NCBI GenBank assembly: GCA_028023455.1
Contig: JAQFVV010000013.1
Coordinates: 9,826,411 to 9,890,410, forward strand
Direction of reading: 5' to 3'
Length of the DNA: 64,000 nt
Source of the DNA: Epiperipatus broadwayi
Taxonomy: Eukaryota > Onychophora > Udeonychophora > Euonychophora > Peripatidae
Positions 1 through 12,165 of the stretch are shown here, piece by piece; positions within the stretch are counted from its first letter, which is position 1; each line of letters starts with the position of its first letter. Position numbers and translations under genes: made by a program. The notes beneath the pieces are model-generated. The model saw only the letters and a program-made list of their open reading frames with translations, did not search any database and was not told where the DNA came from.

Positions 1-49
1 TTGGAAGAACAATGCCACCAAGCGGGATGGATGTCATTCAAATGATTAC

Positions 50-70
50 CATATAAGCAAATTCTGTAAG
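50..70 (-). CDS. candidate microexon of the left-edge gene
   Basis: On the minus strand an acceptor (ACACTTCAG) is followed by 21 bases and a donor (GTAATC). The 21 bases are seven open codons in phase 0 (LTEFAYM), matching the phase in which the exon at 951-1021 ends. Without the donor the frame meets a stop three codons later. The exon is very short and a competing AG lies 7 bases further in, so chance is a real possibility. The gene would continue beyond the left edge of the window. Confidence 0.25.
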
Positions 71-444
71 CTGAAGTGTATATTGTTATTACCATAAATT
101 AATACAGTTTATAAAAAAAAATTCAATTATAAATAATAAAATTAATGCATACATTTTAGCAGAATTTGGATATTTAATGATTGGGAACTGTTAAAAAAAA
201 TTCATGAATACAAAAAACCTTGGATCCAGAAATTTCAGATTAATGATGGTTAATCTTCTTTAAAAAAACCATCTATAAATATCACATTACATTATAAAAT
301 TCTCACTATTTTATAAAGATTCTCTAAGCATCTGCCATTAATAGTGTAGTTCTACATATACAAAAATTATTTCATTATATTAATCTATCAATTAAATATC
401 TAAATCAGCTTTCATTAAATATAGAATGACAAAAGTTGTGATCA

Positions 445-545
445 ATACGATGTTATTGGTTAGTCGTATAATGCTTAATGCAATTTCTAAGTCATGATCA
501 TGGTCTAGAGCTTAGGTTTGAATTCAAATTAATTTGAAATATTTT
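445..545 (+). repeat. possible tRNA-derived SINE fragment
   Basis: A weak pol III A-box-like string (TTGGTTAGTCG) is followed about 55 bases later by a B-box-like string (GGTTTGAATTC). The spacing suits a tRNA-derived SINE head. No tRNA cloverleaf forms and no tail was seen, so this is a low-confidence call. Confidence 0.2.
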
Positions 546-950
546 CCTTAGTTAGACGATACATAACCAATTCTGCTAGGCATTCAATTATTGATTTGTA
601 AATTGATATCTTAATATTTTCAGAGAGTACAATGTCTTGTTTCTTAAGGTTTTTTTAATTTTTTTTGCATTTTTATATAAATAATAAAATGAAAAAAAAA
701 TTGTTACACTCATTAATTACCAGTGACTAACTTGTCAAATAATGTTTTCTCTTTCATTAGAATGCTTTATCTCTTATTTACCTACATAAACACTATTTTT
801 AGAACTTTTGAACTTAACAATTAAAATTAATACTTGCAATACATAGAAGAATCACTTTTCTCACTTTTTCTTTTTTAAAAATGTAAATAAGCAAAACTTA
901 AAAATTAAATAAATATAAAACAACATGCATTCAAAATTTTTTATATTTAC

Positions 951-1021
951 CAGATTGCTATTAATTAAAACTTCACTGCTTGGATCATGAATTTCTGGAA
1001 TAATAGAAGTATGAAAACTAT
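951..1021 (-). CDS. internal coding exon of an unidentified split gene
   Basis: The minus strand reads a good acceptor (TTTTGCAG), 71 open bases, then a donor (CTG followed by GTAAAT). Joined to the start exon at 9795-9852, which ends with one base of a codon, the first codon becomes Asp. The next 23 codons are open (beginning SFHTSIIPEIHDP), ending in phase 0. The peptide is polar and acidic, with ordinary codon use rather than AT-driven Lys/Asn/Ile/Phe. I do not recognise the family. Phase agreement plus both splice sites makes this more than a random ORF, but only RNA or homologues would confirm it. Confidence 0.5.
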
Positions 1022-2574
1022 CTGCAAAATATTAAAAGAATATTAATGTATATTTTATTTTTAATAAATATACTACATTACAGTATTGAATTATAAGCTT
1101 ATACTTACCACAAATAAATAAATGAATATGTTAATACAATTTAAATTACAGGTAAATAAATTTAGAAAGACACATGTTCCAATCATTGTGTATATGCTTT
1201 TACAACTGCTAAATTACATTTATAAAAAGTTGCCAAATTGCTCTGCCGTATACATGCATTCAGAAAAACATGCTTTATTAACTGCTTTGGAGTTCCGCCA
1301 ATCATCAGCACAAATATAACAGTCTTCTTGTGCTCAGCACCAAATATTCATGCTCTATTAAATAGGTCAATATTATATTATTAATATAAGATGGATGACT
1401 GTTATATTTGCATGAACAATTTGCAGGCTCCAAGAATGATAATGAACAATGTTATTCTTGAATGGATGTAGACATCAGAATGATTTGTCAACTTTTCCAT
1501 GTACTATGGTGACAGTAAATAATTTATTCCACATTATGAATGGATATAATATATCACTAAATTTATTTAAACTGATTAAAATACAGACATTCATAGACTA
1601 TTATGATTCTTTTCATGATAATTTAACATTATACATATCGACAGTGATTAATATTAGATGTTAGTTAAAATAAGCAGTGAATAAAAAATATGTGAATAGT
1701 AATAGCAAAAACTTAGATCTCTAAAATTAGTTTCTAGCCTTTTGACCACTCTTTAAAGGATCAATGAATGTACCCAAATATTATGTTATTATTTAAAAAT
1801 AACTAAAAGTTATAACCCCATAAAGTTTCAAACACAGACTATATATCTAAAATTATTCCATAATTCTTATATAACATATTTTGATAGTCTTAGTTAAAAC
1901 TTAATTTTAAATACCTTGATCTTTGACATAAAAATAATACATACTGTTATAAACAATGTGTTTATGTGATTGGAGATTATACGTTATGCAAAAAAAAAGA
2001 AGCTACAATTGCCAATTACTTACATATTAAATGAACAAAATTGAAACATTAAATTTAGTTGTAAAAAACTAAATTTCAATGCCTTGATTCACAATTTAAT
2101 ATTAAAATGAGTCTGCTGAACTAGCACATTTGTGTTCTTAGGAAATGATACAATATTACTTACTATAAAATTAGCATTTTATAAACCAATTGCTGACTTA
2201 ATTATCAATGACCTATGTCTAACTCAAAATCATTTACCTAGAAATTGCTATTGTGGTTTTTTTTTTTCAATTTAATAAATATCATTTATGTTTAAATAAA
2301 AATTATAGAAAGAAATCCTATTCCAGTTACTGCATTTTGTTGATATATAGAAGTAACTATTACCAGCTTTCTGATTACAAATATTCTATTTGTAGATACT
2401 GTATATAGTTTTCCATTACTGTTTAAACTTGAGGGGTAACTCTTGGGAGGAAAATTGAAAGTGAATTTTTAATTTTATATCATCTGGATGTATTGGTTTA
2501 ATGTTATAATTGATTATTATCACTATGATTATAAAGATAATAATTTAATGCTCAAATTCTTATAAAAAATTTGA
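1022..2574. other. AT-rich intronic sequence, nothing recognised
   Basis: This would be intron of the minus-strand gene. Short ORFs at 1122-1319 and 1449-1664 have AT-driven composition and no motif. No repeat or RNA structure was recognised. Confidence 0.5.
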
Positions 2575-2660
2575 GAGCAGAAAGCAACAAAATTAGGATC
2601 CATCGACTTTGAATGCAAAATCTGTCACTCTACCATTATACTAAATCAAGAAAAGCATTA
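2575..2660 (-). repeat. tRNA-derived SINE fragment
   Basis: The minus strand carries an A-box-like TAATGGTAGAGTG (plus 2626-2638), then a loop-like TTTGCATT. The B-box is degenerate. A related string (GTGGTAGAGTGACAGACT) occurs on the plus strand at about 49888, so the two look like copies of one tRNA-derived SINE. Neither can fold as a working tRNA. Confidence 0.3.
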
Positions 2661-2738
2661 TGATTATTAAAAATTATCAAGGTGACATTGATTTCTAATA
2701 ATCATTTGAATAGTATTTCTCTAAAATGACCTGACATC

Positions 2739-2830
2739 TTAGTTTTCAGGCTGCTCATAAACAATCGCAATTTTATTATGATGGAGTTCATTTACTTCAT
2801 CACCATTCTTTAAATGCATTATACGTTTTG
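2739..2830 (-). CDS. possible alternative terminal exon
   Basis: An AG at plus 2831-2832 (minus ...CATTAG) precedes 92 bases. These read two completing bases, 29 open codons (KRIMHLKNGDEV... to ...YEQPEN) and a TAA stop. The phase fits the start exon at 9795-9852, giving Ala at the junction. The roughly 280-bp CT-rich tract immediately upstream on this strand could act as a polypyrimidine tract. The codon mixture looks coding. It would give a short alternative isoform, or it could be a pseudogene tail or chance. The family is not recognised. Confidence 0.28.
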
Positions 2831-2865
2831 CTAATGAATTAAGTGACTTATGATGCAATGATGAT

Positions 2866-3150
2866 GATGAAGAAGAAGAAGAAAAAGAAAAAGAGAAGAA
2901 AATTGAGAAAAAAGAAAAAGGAGAAGAGCAAAAGTGGGAGAAAGAGGAGAAGAAAGAAAAGGAAAAAAGGTAGAAAAAGAGGAGCAAAGAAGCAAGAGAA
3001 GAAAAGAAAGAAAAGGAAAAGGAAGAGAAGGGAAAAAAGAAAAAGAAGGTAGAAAAATCGAGGAGCAAAAAAAGAAGAAAAGAAGAAGAGAAAAAACAAG
3101 AGGAAAAGGAAGAGAATGAAAAAAGGAGAAGACAGAAAAGAAATCATTTG
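2866..3150. repeat. GA-rich low-complexity tract
   Basis: This is an imperfect purine tract of AAG, AAAAG and GGA units. It makes long but meaningless Lys/Arg/Glu ORFs on the plus strand and Ser/Phe ORFs on the minus strand. It is a simple repeat, not a gene. Confidence 0.92.
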
Positions 3151-3159
3151 CACTTTAAG

Positions 3160-3997
3160 AAAGAGTTGAGAATCTATTCTCTTGATGCTCTTAGAATTCT
3201 TAAAAGTTTTCACTAGTACTAAAATTAAAAATGTTCACTAGCTTCTCATTGACCAACTTTCATATATATATATATATATGAAATTTATAAATGAAATTTA
3301 AAACTTTATATATATATATATTCATTCTTAAAGATATATTCCACATCTAAAAAGTTTTTTCATAATTTTCATTGCAATTCCTTTCTGAGTTAGTTTGTAA
3401 TGAATCTCATGATAAATAATTGATGGTAAAAAGGCAAAAAATATTAAATATTTCTATGACTTTATTATCAATTTGAAAAATGCTAGAATTGTGTGACAGA
3501 ATAATTAGTAAATTTATCTATCATGCTCATAATCTGAGAGTTAAAAGTATATAGAAATTTCTTCAGATTTTGAACAGAAAGACATTTTTGATCACTGCCC
3601 CATAATTAACCATGTTATTCCTTCAATACCATAAAATAAAGGGTATTTAATTATTTGTAGTTCGAAAATTAAAAGAGAAATGAAAAACAACCAATGCTTC
3701 AATAACAGTTATTAGTAATGCTTTTTTCTTTCCAATTCCTCTAAGAGAGGGAAAAGAGAGGGTGAATAGTGGTTATTGACAAGACTTTTTATCTATATAA
3801 AATTAAATTTCTGTAGTATTTCTAAATATTAAATACTACAACAGTGTACGTGCTCAACAACATATCCACATGCATTGTTTCATAAAAGAAAAATTCTAGA
3901 AGTATGGCTGATAATGTTTGTTTCTATGATAAATTCTTAATTCTATATACACAATATTTATATTAAATTGTAGAGTCAATGCCAATTTATTTCATTT
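3160..3997. other. AT-rich intronic sequence with short (TA)n
   Basis: No gene was seen. Short (TA)n runs occur near 3262-3278 and 3307-3320. Confidence 0.5.
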
Positions 3998-4356
3998 TTA
4001 CTGATATATATATATATTGTAATGGTATATGCCATTACATTAATTTAAAATTTAAATAAATTTTTTAAGTTCTTAAATAAAAGCTAAAAAAAATTAAAGA
4101 CTTGTTAAACGTGTATACGTATATATATTCGCCCAGATGCAAAACTTTAAAAATTATTTATTTTTGAAATAAAAAAAAAAGGTATTTGAACGTACTTTTT
4201 TAGAAAAAAGTATAAGAAAAAGATAAAATATTTTTGTAAATGGAAATGATTGTTTTATAAATTAATTGAAAAGCAAACTAGCCCTTGGGGCTCTTATATA
4301 ATTAAAAAGTCAGAGGAAAGATATAGATAAGAGAATAAAAAGAATTAGCTTGACCA

Positions 4357-4545
4357 ATGGAAGCACCAAGCCTCAGCTCGGACCCTAATGAAAATGATGG
4401 ATTAGTGACGTTTTGTTCGTTGAATCCAGAGGATGATTATAAAAGGAAAAATATTGAAATTAAGGACAGTGCCAGACAGTTCCAGCTTGATTGTTTTTTG
4501 AGAGGTGTGATAGGATGCACATATCACCCTCTCTCTCTATTTTAA
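4357..4545 (+). CDS. unidentified ORF inside the 2.1-kb repeat (copy A)
   Basis: The ORF has 62 codons, starting MEAPSLSSDPNENDGLVTF. Base composition is less AT-biased than the surroundings, which suggests captured exon or old element coding sequence. In copy B the same frame has a TAA (GAAATT changed to TAAATT near 7101), so the ORF is not kept. Another open stretch in a different frame follows to about 4665 (MTVIPEWNQLRPPPEH). No domain is recognised, and a functional protein is doubtful. Confidence 0.2.
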   Translation: MEAPSLSSDPNENDGLVTFCSLNPEDDYKRKNIEIKDSARQFQLDCFLRGVIGCTYHPLSLF

Positions 4546-6039
4546 AAAATGAAATGACTGTGATACCAGAATGGAACCAGCTAAGGCCACCTCCAGAACA
4601 TCAGACCGGTCTTCCAATGGGGACATCACGGGAATTGGCACCAAGAACCGTGACTCTTCTACTGTAAGCTATTGAACTGAACAATTTTAAAATTTAAAAG
4701 TAATTAAGAACTTTCGTCAAGATTTGACAAGTTTAATAAACAAGCTAAATCTAATTTTTGTAAAATGAACTATAATCTGACTTTTCCAAATCAATTATTG
4801 TTTAATTTTTTTTCATTTAAGTTTGCCAAAAATCATTTCCATTTTTTTTTTTTTTATTAATATTTATTGTAGAAATTATTAAATGCATTAAATTTAAGTT
4901 GGGCATAGACGCTTGCATAGATTCGTTCACGTTTAATTATGTTTTTGTTTTCATATTTGATTAGAATATATAGACATTCGGTAAATAATGATATCTTACG
5001 TTGAATATCTAAAATGTATTTATTCGGATGTCTTTTTAGTTATTGGTGTCAATGCGGCATCTTATGATGAATGCCATTGGGTTTCTTGTGAATTCCCTCT
5101 GCAATTACATCAATGACTTTATATTTTGATCATTTATGTTTATTTTGAAATGTTTTTGAGCATGTAATCTATGTAGTCGATCTATGCTCAACATTAAAAA
5201 ACAAACTTTTATAAATCCATCTGTGCAAATTTATATAAATGTTAAATTTAAGTCAGGCATGAATGGCTATATAGATTTGTAAAGTTATATTAATTAATTA
5301 GGGGAGGGTAATCTTAGGTTATTTGTTTCGTAGTTAAATTAGGTCAATGGATTGGACATATTGGTGTAATTAGTAGATGTAGTATTGAGGTTCGCTACAG
5401 GCAGGATCGATTTATACACTGCACACCCCCTGTTTGCCTATGGAAGGGATAGTAAGATGAAATGCAGTCCCTTCCTATGGAGTTTTTTTTATTGGTCTTC
5501 TTGCCATACAGATGTAACATTCCTGTATTGGACAAGAGTCAATGTCTTCTCTAACCATGCTGTTCTGATGTACATTCCTGACAGCATGGTATATATTTGT
5601 GCTGACATATTTTCATGCTACATTGAATACATCAATGTATCAGATGGATTGATGCCAAGTTGACTGCGAACTTTTGGCCTATGGTTAAATAAGGGATAGA
5701 ATATTTTCTTTTCAAATGCAAATCTATGTAGTTTATTCATACTCGACAATCTTAAAATAAATATAAAATTCATCTGTGTGGATGATTTAAAATCTTAAAA
5801 TAATAATTTAAATTAAAAGTTAATATTAAAATCTAAATAATAAATGTTATTCCTCAAATTTAAAATGATTATTTATGTGCATAAATAAATATTGTTTGTG
5901 TGTTAATTACTGGCAGTGGCTTTTATTTTTTATATTTAAGATATAAATTAAAGTTATATATTATTATCTCTGTGTCTCCACTGAGCTACTGGCTTGCGCT
6001 AATGGTCTTAATAAATAAAAGTGGGATCTTTAACAGCAC

Positions 6040-6105
6040 GTATCTGCATACTCTATAAATTTTCTAGGTTCAAATGCCTAAATGGCACCCTTGTAGTGCA
6101 GATAC
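6040..6105 (+). repeat. terminal hairpin of repeat copy A
   Basis: GTATCTGC at the left pairs with GCAGATAC at the right. Inside lies CTAGG-TTCAAATG-CCTAA, like a tRNA T-arm with a B-box core. The equivalent hairpin in copy B is at 8688-8753, with compensated pairing in the inner stem (CTAGG/CCTAG). It may be a structural end of the element or a remnant of a tRNA-derived sequence. Confidence 0.4.
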
Positions 6106-6146
6106 GGTATGGCCAATCATCCACTTCCCCCCCTGATCATTATAAT

Positions 6147-6658
6147 TGGCCACCCAATGTGAGCCGATCTTTGATAAACCACCAGTACCCTGAGAATTTT
6201 AAAAATAAATCATGCCAATAACATTTTTATTTAAAAATGTGTATATATATTTTTGTATTAATGTAAAGTTATAGTTGGAATTTTGTTTTAAAGTACTGCC
6301 AGTATGAAAAATTGTGCATATGTTTAGATAAATATGAGGAATAAAATGTAATAATTAATATAAATCATAATATTTTTTTTTAAAAAAAGTCTTATTTAAA
6401 ATCCAACCGTTCTAACATGCCTAAGTAATAGTTAAAAGTAGGAGAAAAGAATCTTGGAAGGGAGGGGGCAGAAATTTAGCTGGTAGAAAGAAATCAACAG
6501 TCAACAATTTTTTTATCATTATATTTGTGTGTAATTACTAACCAAAGTTTTATCTTTTTAAAAAAGGAAAAAAAAAGTTTAGTATATAATTGTGTAACGT
6601 AATTTCTAACACTAAGTAAATTCTTTTTTTTTTTTAATGTTTTTGTTTTTTGAGGAAG
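6147..6658. other. spacer between the two 2.1-kb repeat copies
   Basis: About 510 bases of AT-rich sequence with homopolymer runs. No gene was recognised. Confidence 0.5.
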
Positions 6659-8785
6659 TTTACTGATATGTAACGGTATATGCCGTTACATTAATTTAAA
6701 ATTTAAATAATTTTTTTTTTTAAGTTCGTAAATAAAAGCTAAAAACTATTAAAGAGTTGTTAAACATGTATACATATGTACAGATGCAAAACTTTAAAAA
6801 TTATTTCTTTTTTAAATAAAAAAAAGGTATTTGAACGTACTTTTTTAGAAAAAAGTATAAGAAAAAGATAAAATATTTTTGTAAATGGAAATGATTGTTT
6901 TATAAATTAATTGAAAAGCAAACTAGCCCTTGGGGCTCTTATATAATTAAAAAGTCAGAGGAAAGATATAGATAAGAGAATAAAAAGAATTAGCTTGACC
7001 AATGGAAGCACCAAGCCTCAGCTCAGACCCTAATGAAAATGATGGATTAGTGACGTTTTGTTTGTTGAATCCAGAGGATGATTATAAAAGGAAAAATATT
7101 TAAATTAAGGACAGTGCCAGACAGTTACAGCTTGATTGTTTTTTGAGAGGTGTGATAGGACGCACATATCACCCTCTCTCTCTATTTTAAAAAATGAAAT
7201 GACTGTGATACCAGAATGGAACCATCTAAGGCCACCTCCAGAACATCAGACCGGTCTTCCAATGGGGACATCACAGGAATTGGCACCAAGAACCATGACT
7301 CTTCTACTGTAAGCTATTGAACTGAACAATTTTAAAATTTAAAAGTAATTAAGAACTTTCATCAAGATTTGACAAGTTTAATAAACAAGCTAAATCTAAT
7401 TTTTGTAAAATGAACTATAATCTGACTTTTCCAAATCAATTATTGTTTAATTTTTTTTTCATTTAAGTTTGCCAAAAATCATTTCCATTTTTTTTTTATT
7501 TTTATTAATATTTATTGTAGAAATTATTAAATGCATTAAATTTAAGTTGGGCATAGACGCTTGCATAGATTCGTTCACGTTTAATTATGTTTTTGTTTTC
7601 ATATTTGATTAGAATATATAGACATTCGGTAAATAATGATATCTTATGTTGAATATCTAAAATGTATTTATTCAGATGTCTTTTTAGTTATTGGTGTCAA
7701 TGCGGCATCTTATGATGAATGCCATTGGGTTTCTTGTGAATTCCCTCTGCAATTACATCAATGACTTTATATTTTGATCATTTATGTTTATTTTGAAATG
7801 TTTTTGAGCGTGTAATCTATGTAGTCGATCTATGCTCAACATTAAAAAACAAACTTTTATAAATCCATCTGTGCAAATTTATATAAATGTTAAATTTAAG
7901 TCAGGCATGAATGGCTATATAGATTTGTAAAGTTATATTAATTAATTAGGGGAGGGTAATCTTAGGTTATTTGTTTCATAGTTAAATTAGGTCAATGGAT
8001 TGGATATATTGGTGTAATTAGTAGATGTAGTATTGAGGTTCGCTATGGGCAGGATCGATTTATATGCTGCACCCCCCATTTGCCTATGGAAGGGATAGTA
8101 AGACGAAAATGCAGTCCCTTCCTATGGAGTTTTTTTTTATTGTTCTTCTTGCCATACAGATGTAACATTCCTGTATTGGACAAGAGTCAATGTCTTCTCT
8201 AACCATGCTGTTCAGATGTACATTCCTGACAGTATGGTATATATTTGTGCTGTTGTATTTTCATGCTACATTGAATACATCAATGTATCAGATGGATTGA
8301 TGCCGGTTTGACTGCGAACTTTTGGCCTAAGGTTAAATAAGGGATAGAATATTTTCTTTTCAAATGCAAATCTATGTAGTTTATTCATACTCGACAATCT
8401 TAAAATAAATATAAAATTCATCTGTGTGGATGATTTAAAATCTTAAAATAATAATTTAAATTAAAAGTTAATATTAAAATCTAAATAATAAATGTTATTC
8501 CTCAAATTTAAAATGATTATATATGTGCGTAAATAAATATTGTTTGTGTGTTAATTACTGGCAGTGGCTTTTATTTTTTATATTTAAGATATAAATTAAA
8601 GTTATATATTATTATCTCTGTGTCTCCACTGAGCTAGTGACTTGGGCTAATGGTCTTAATAAATAAAAGTGGGATCTTTAACAGCGCGTATCTGCCTACT
8701 CTATACATTTTCTAGGTTCAAATGCCTAGATGGCGCCCTTGTAGTGCAGATACGGTTTGATCACCTACTTCGGACCGTTATAATA
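6659..8785. mobile_element. 2.1-kb repeat, copy B
   Basis: This is the direct repeat of copy A, with scattered substitutions and small indels, many of them C-to-T or G-to-A. Its left end has GTAACGGTATATGCCGTTAC and its right end has GGACCGTTATAATATATA. The two form an imperfect terminal inverted repeat (ATATATT-RTAACGGT). The ORF of copy A is interrupted here, so any coding function is lost. Confidence 0.6.
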
Positions 8786-9794
8786 TATATATAGTTGTAG
8801 CTATTTTTATCTTTCTCATTACATATTCTTTATATGCATTATTTATCATAGATATTGTATGGTCTGATCATGCCATGGGTTGATATATAAAAAATAAGTT
8901 GAATGATATATGATAAGATAGAATCATAAAATACTGTAAGAAATACAAAATGCTTGTTTTTTTAATCCAACACTTCCCAGATCAACTTATTATTATTTCT
9001 TAGGCAAACAGATCTTTAATTAATTAAATATCATATGAGCATCACAAGCATGTATTTATCATAAGAAAGTAAATAAATTAAAAATATTTCATAATGAATG
9101 GCAATGAAAATATATTCAATCTCGGAATAAGGGTATTTGACTACAGATTCACAAAAATAAATCTAGTACATTTTAATATATATTTATCTATTTCTAAATC
9201 AAATGATAATATAACAATAAAATAGAAGCAAGTACCTGCTTATTGAAGATTTTTACAAACTACTCATATTAAAGATTACTCATTCCTCATGGAAATCACA
9301 CTTCAATTTTTTCTCAGTGTTGGACAAAGTAATCAATCTGAGCATAAATTTGGATTAACATGACCTTATGTTTTCACTATAGACATCAAGAATCTCACAA
9401 GATAGGCGATTAATAGTCAAACAATATTTATTAATTAGTATTAAATCATTATTAATAATAATAAAAACATAAATAAAACAAAATAAACATCTGCTTACTA
9501 CAAATTCAATCTTAAGGATTTGGAATTTATAATTGCGAATTATATTATCAGTATTTCATATCTAATTAGTATTAAAATCACTACCACATATATAATTAAT
9601 TTATGATCCATATTTTTATATTTTAATTATAATTACTATGTTTCTGTATGATAAGATGAAGATGTGTGAATTTTAAAACCAAACTTTCGATATAAAGCAA
9701 TACTAATTATTAATAACGTATAAATTAATAATATTTAAAAATTTATCAAAATGCTATTAGTGAAATATAAATTAAAATAAGTAGTTACTGTTAC
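8786..9794. other. AT-rich intronic sequence
   Basis: This lies between the repeat pair and the start exon on the minus strand. Nothing else was recognised. Confidence 0.5.
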
Positions 9795-9852
9795 CTTCAG
9801 CGCCACTGACAGTAGCAGAGTCTTCAATTTCATTATGTATAGATTCAGCCAT
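9795..9852 (-). CDS. start exon of an unidentified split gene
   Basis: On the minus strand an ATG (plus 9850-9852, context AGAAATGG) opens 19 codons plus one base. The peptide (MAESIHNEIEDSATVSGAE) is acidic and Ser-rich, and the exon ends GAAG followed by the donor GTAACA. The upstream side has AG sites (ATTACTAAG, AAAATCAG) that could receive a 5' UTR exon. It joins in phase to the exon at 951-1021 and, alternatively, to 2739-2830. The composition contrasts with the AT-rich flanks. The protein family is unknown to me. The intervening intron would be about 8.8 kb, filled by the 2.1-kb repeats. Confidence 0.55.
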
Positions 9853-12039
9853 TTCTGATTTTCACTTAGTAATAAAAATAAAATACAGATTTTATTTGTT
9901 ATAATTATTCATAATAAGTGACAAGTATTATCAAATAAATATAATGCCAAGTCAATAATAACAATGCAAGAAATAATATTCTTGAAAAAAATATTACATG
10001 ATTTATTTATTAAAACCTTATGTGGCTATAATGAAAAAAATGTTAAATGTACTTTTGAGTTATCCCATTTGTAAGGATAGCCAAAAAACTATTCACACAG
10101 AGAAAGATCATCAGAAGATAATAGTATGATAATTATTATGATCATCCAATTACTGATTTTTCTCTACATCAGTGGTTTCTTACCCATATTTTCACAAAGA
10201 TAACTCTGAATATATATATATTGAAGCAGTCAATCTTAGCTTAAGATTGAGCTTCATAGTTCCATCTACTAACCTGTGTTTAAACCCTATATCCCATCCC
10301 ATTCCTTTTGTCATGTATGTATATTTTATGTGTATATTTGAGATGCGCACCTACATTATAAAATTTTAACTTTTAAATTAACATTTTTATTATTATTAGT
10401 TTTATGATTATTAATTCTTTTTATTAAAATACATAGGTGCGGCTCAAATATATATATAGGAGCAAAATACTAACAAAATATTGATTTTTTTGTAAATATT
10501 TTATTATACGTCATTTTTTAAACTTTTTCTTTTTAAAGTACTTTTTCTATTAAACTGTATATTTTTATAAAATCCAATATGGAAGATGCTACAGTTGATT
10601 GTCTAAAAATAATTAAGGGTTGGAAACACTATTGTTTTAATCTGGGGAAGGTATTTTTAATTAAAGTTTTTACTTAAAATGGGATTAAGATTAGAGATAC
10701 TTTTGTTGAAAACATTTTGTCAAATCTATTTCTAATCTGGAAATAGATTTGAATTTATTTTTGGACATTATCTTACTGTTGCATTTTCAAAAACAATCGA
10801 TAAGGAAAAAGTATAAAAAGGCTGTATTTTGAATCAGATGAGATTAGCTACTATAGTGAGAATTGATTGCTACTAGACACCACGCTGTTTTGAAATCTAA
10901 AAATGATGTAGTAAAAGCTTTTCCCGACCGTTGTGGGTTGTCTTTCACTGCTATAATATTCTGCTATCTTAAAGTGAAGTAAAGGCCTGATGGAGAACTT
11001 TAGTATGCTAATAGAAGCTTGCTGCCACAGGAGAATTTGCATTTCAATTGCCGTGTACGTGCTGTACTAAATTGGAATCTTAAAATTGCAAGGTAACTTC
11101 CAAACCACCACCATTGAAACTAAAACTAGCTTCTTAATTAATCTCGAATTCTACTACCAAGATTTCTCATGTATTATCTAACTTTATTTTTTTTATATAA
11201 ATCTGTGAATGTAATTTTGCTCTCAAATGATTTTTTTATATCTAATCCTATCTCATATGCTTCTAACGTTCTTTAATTTTGGTGCGGTCTTTTATTTATA
11301 GTTATTTATTACTTGATTTTATGTATGCTTGTATTATTAATTTGCCAATCTCAAGCAAACTGGTGAGCTTAATTTATAAAAATCTTTTCTGTCATTTTTA
11401 AGTAAACCTTCATGAAGCAAGTTGTTAATGTCCCCTTTTAAAACATAACGCATTATTAATTAATATACTCGCCAGATTGTTTTTACGAGTCAACATTTTA
11501 TTTATGTTTTAGTATAAAAAAATATATTTGTTTAATTCTGGATTTTCTACCCGGGGTAAATTCAGAGCTTGGACTAATTAATGCTTTGAAATCTTTTAAA
11601 ATGTTTTTTTTTTATTATTAAATTCTGAAAAGGTGACCCATTAATTCTTTTCTATAACTGCCAGTCTTCTTTTATTTTCCATACTCTTAAAATTTCAAAT
11701 ATTGTATTTAAATATTCCAGTTACTATAAAAACCACGAAGGTGGAATTGAATTATTTTAAATATCAGAAAAGGAAAGGGGATAAATTTTAATATTTTACT
11801 ATTTTAGTTATTAAGCAAAATCTTGTGTCTATATATATTATAATTGCATAGCATATTATTTGTCTAAATTATAGTATTCAAACATGGTCATCTATTTTAA
11901 AGCAGTAAATTATATTTCATGTCGTTAGTGATATTTATCCATATTGCGTTACTGATACTTGATCTTATGTTCATGTTTATTTCTAATCTGGGGGTTGGGA
12001 CAAGTTCGAAACCATAAATTTCTCATTATATCCACTTAT
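9853..12039. other. upstream region of the split gene; candidate 5' UTR or promoter around 10.85-11.1 kb
   Basis: Mostly AT-rich. The stretch 10850-11100 is less AT-rich (for example CCCGACCGTTGTGGGTTG) and could hold a promoter or untranslated exon for the minus-strand gene. No donor that decides this was found. A TATAAAAA-like string near 10812 points the other way and may be chance. Confidence 0.3.
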
Positions 12040-12165
12040 TCCATATAAAATGCCTCTGGTGGTGATCCCGTAAGTTTGGCACATGCTATGCATATCACTT
12101 CTTCATATAAAAAGGCCTCTGGCGGTGATCCCATAAGTTTGGCACACGCTATGCTTATCCACTTC
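12040..12165 (+). repeat. short tandem duplication (unit about 63 bp)
   Basis: The string GCCTCTGGTGGTGATCCC followed by GTAAGTTTGGCACATGCTA occurs at 12053 and again, slightly changed, at 12116. Two units were seen. No function is assigned. Confidence 0.7.

Larger units (their letters stand above)
3998..6146. mobile_element. 2.1-kb repeat, copy A
   Basis: This segment is repeated nearly base for base at 6659-8785. The shared part starts at TTTACTGATAT, runs through a palindromic TAATGGTATATGCCATTA, and ends near TTATAAT. Inside is an ORF (4357-4545, MEAPSLSSDPNE...) and a coding-looking stretch to about 4665. At 6040-6105, GTATCTGC and GCAGATAC bracket a smaller hairpin around GGTTCAAATGCC, which looks like a tRNA T-arm. 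Copy B's outer ends suggest short inverted repeats of the type ATATATTRTAACGGT. It is probably a non-autonomous element. No known transposase was seen, and a segmental duplication is the alternative. Confidence 0.6.

Noticed and set aside
2843-3213. Lys/Arg-rich and Ser/Phe-rich ORFs
   Set aside because: They are products of the GA-rich low-complexity tract on either strand.
5385-5663. 92-codon ORF in repeat copy A as a gene
   Set aside because: The matching region of copy B has lost the frame by indels and substitutions, and no domain is visible.
10800-10825. TATA-box promoter on the plus strand
   Set aside because: TATAAAAA strings are expected by chance at this AT content, and no downstream plus-strand gene was found.
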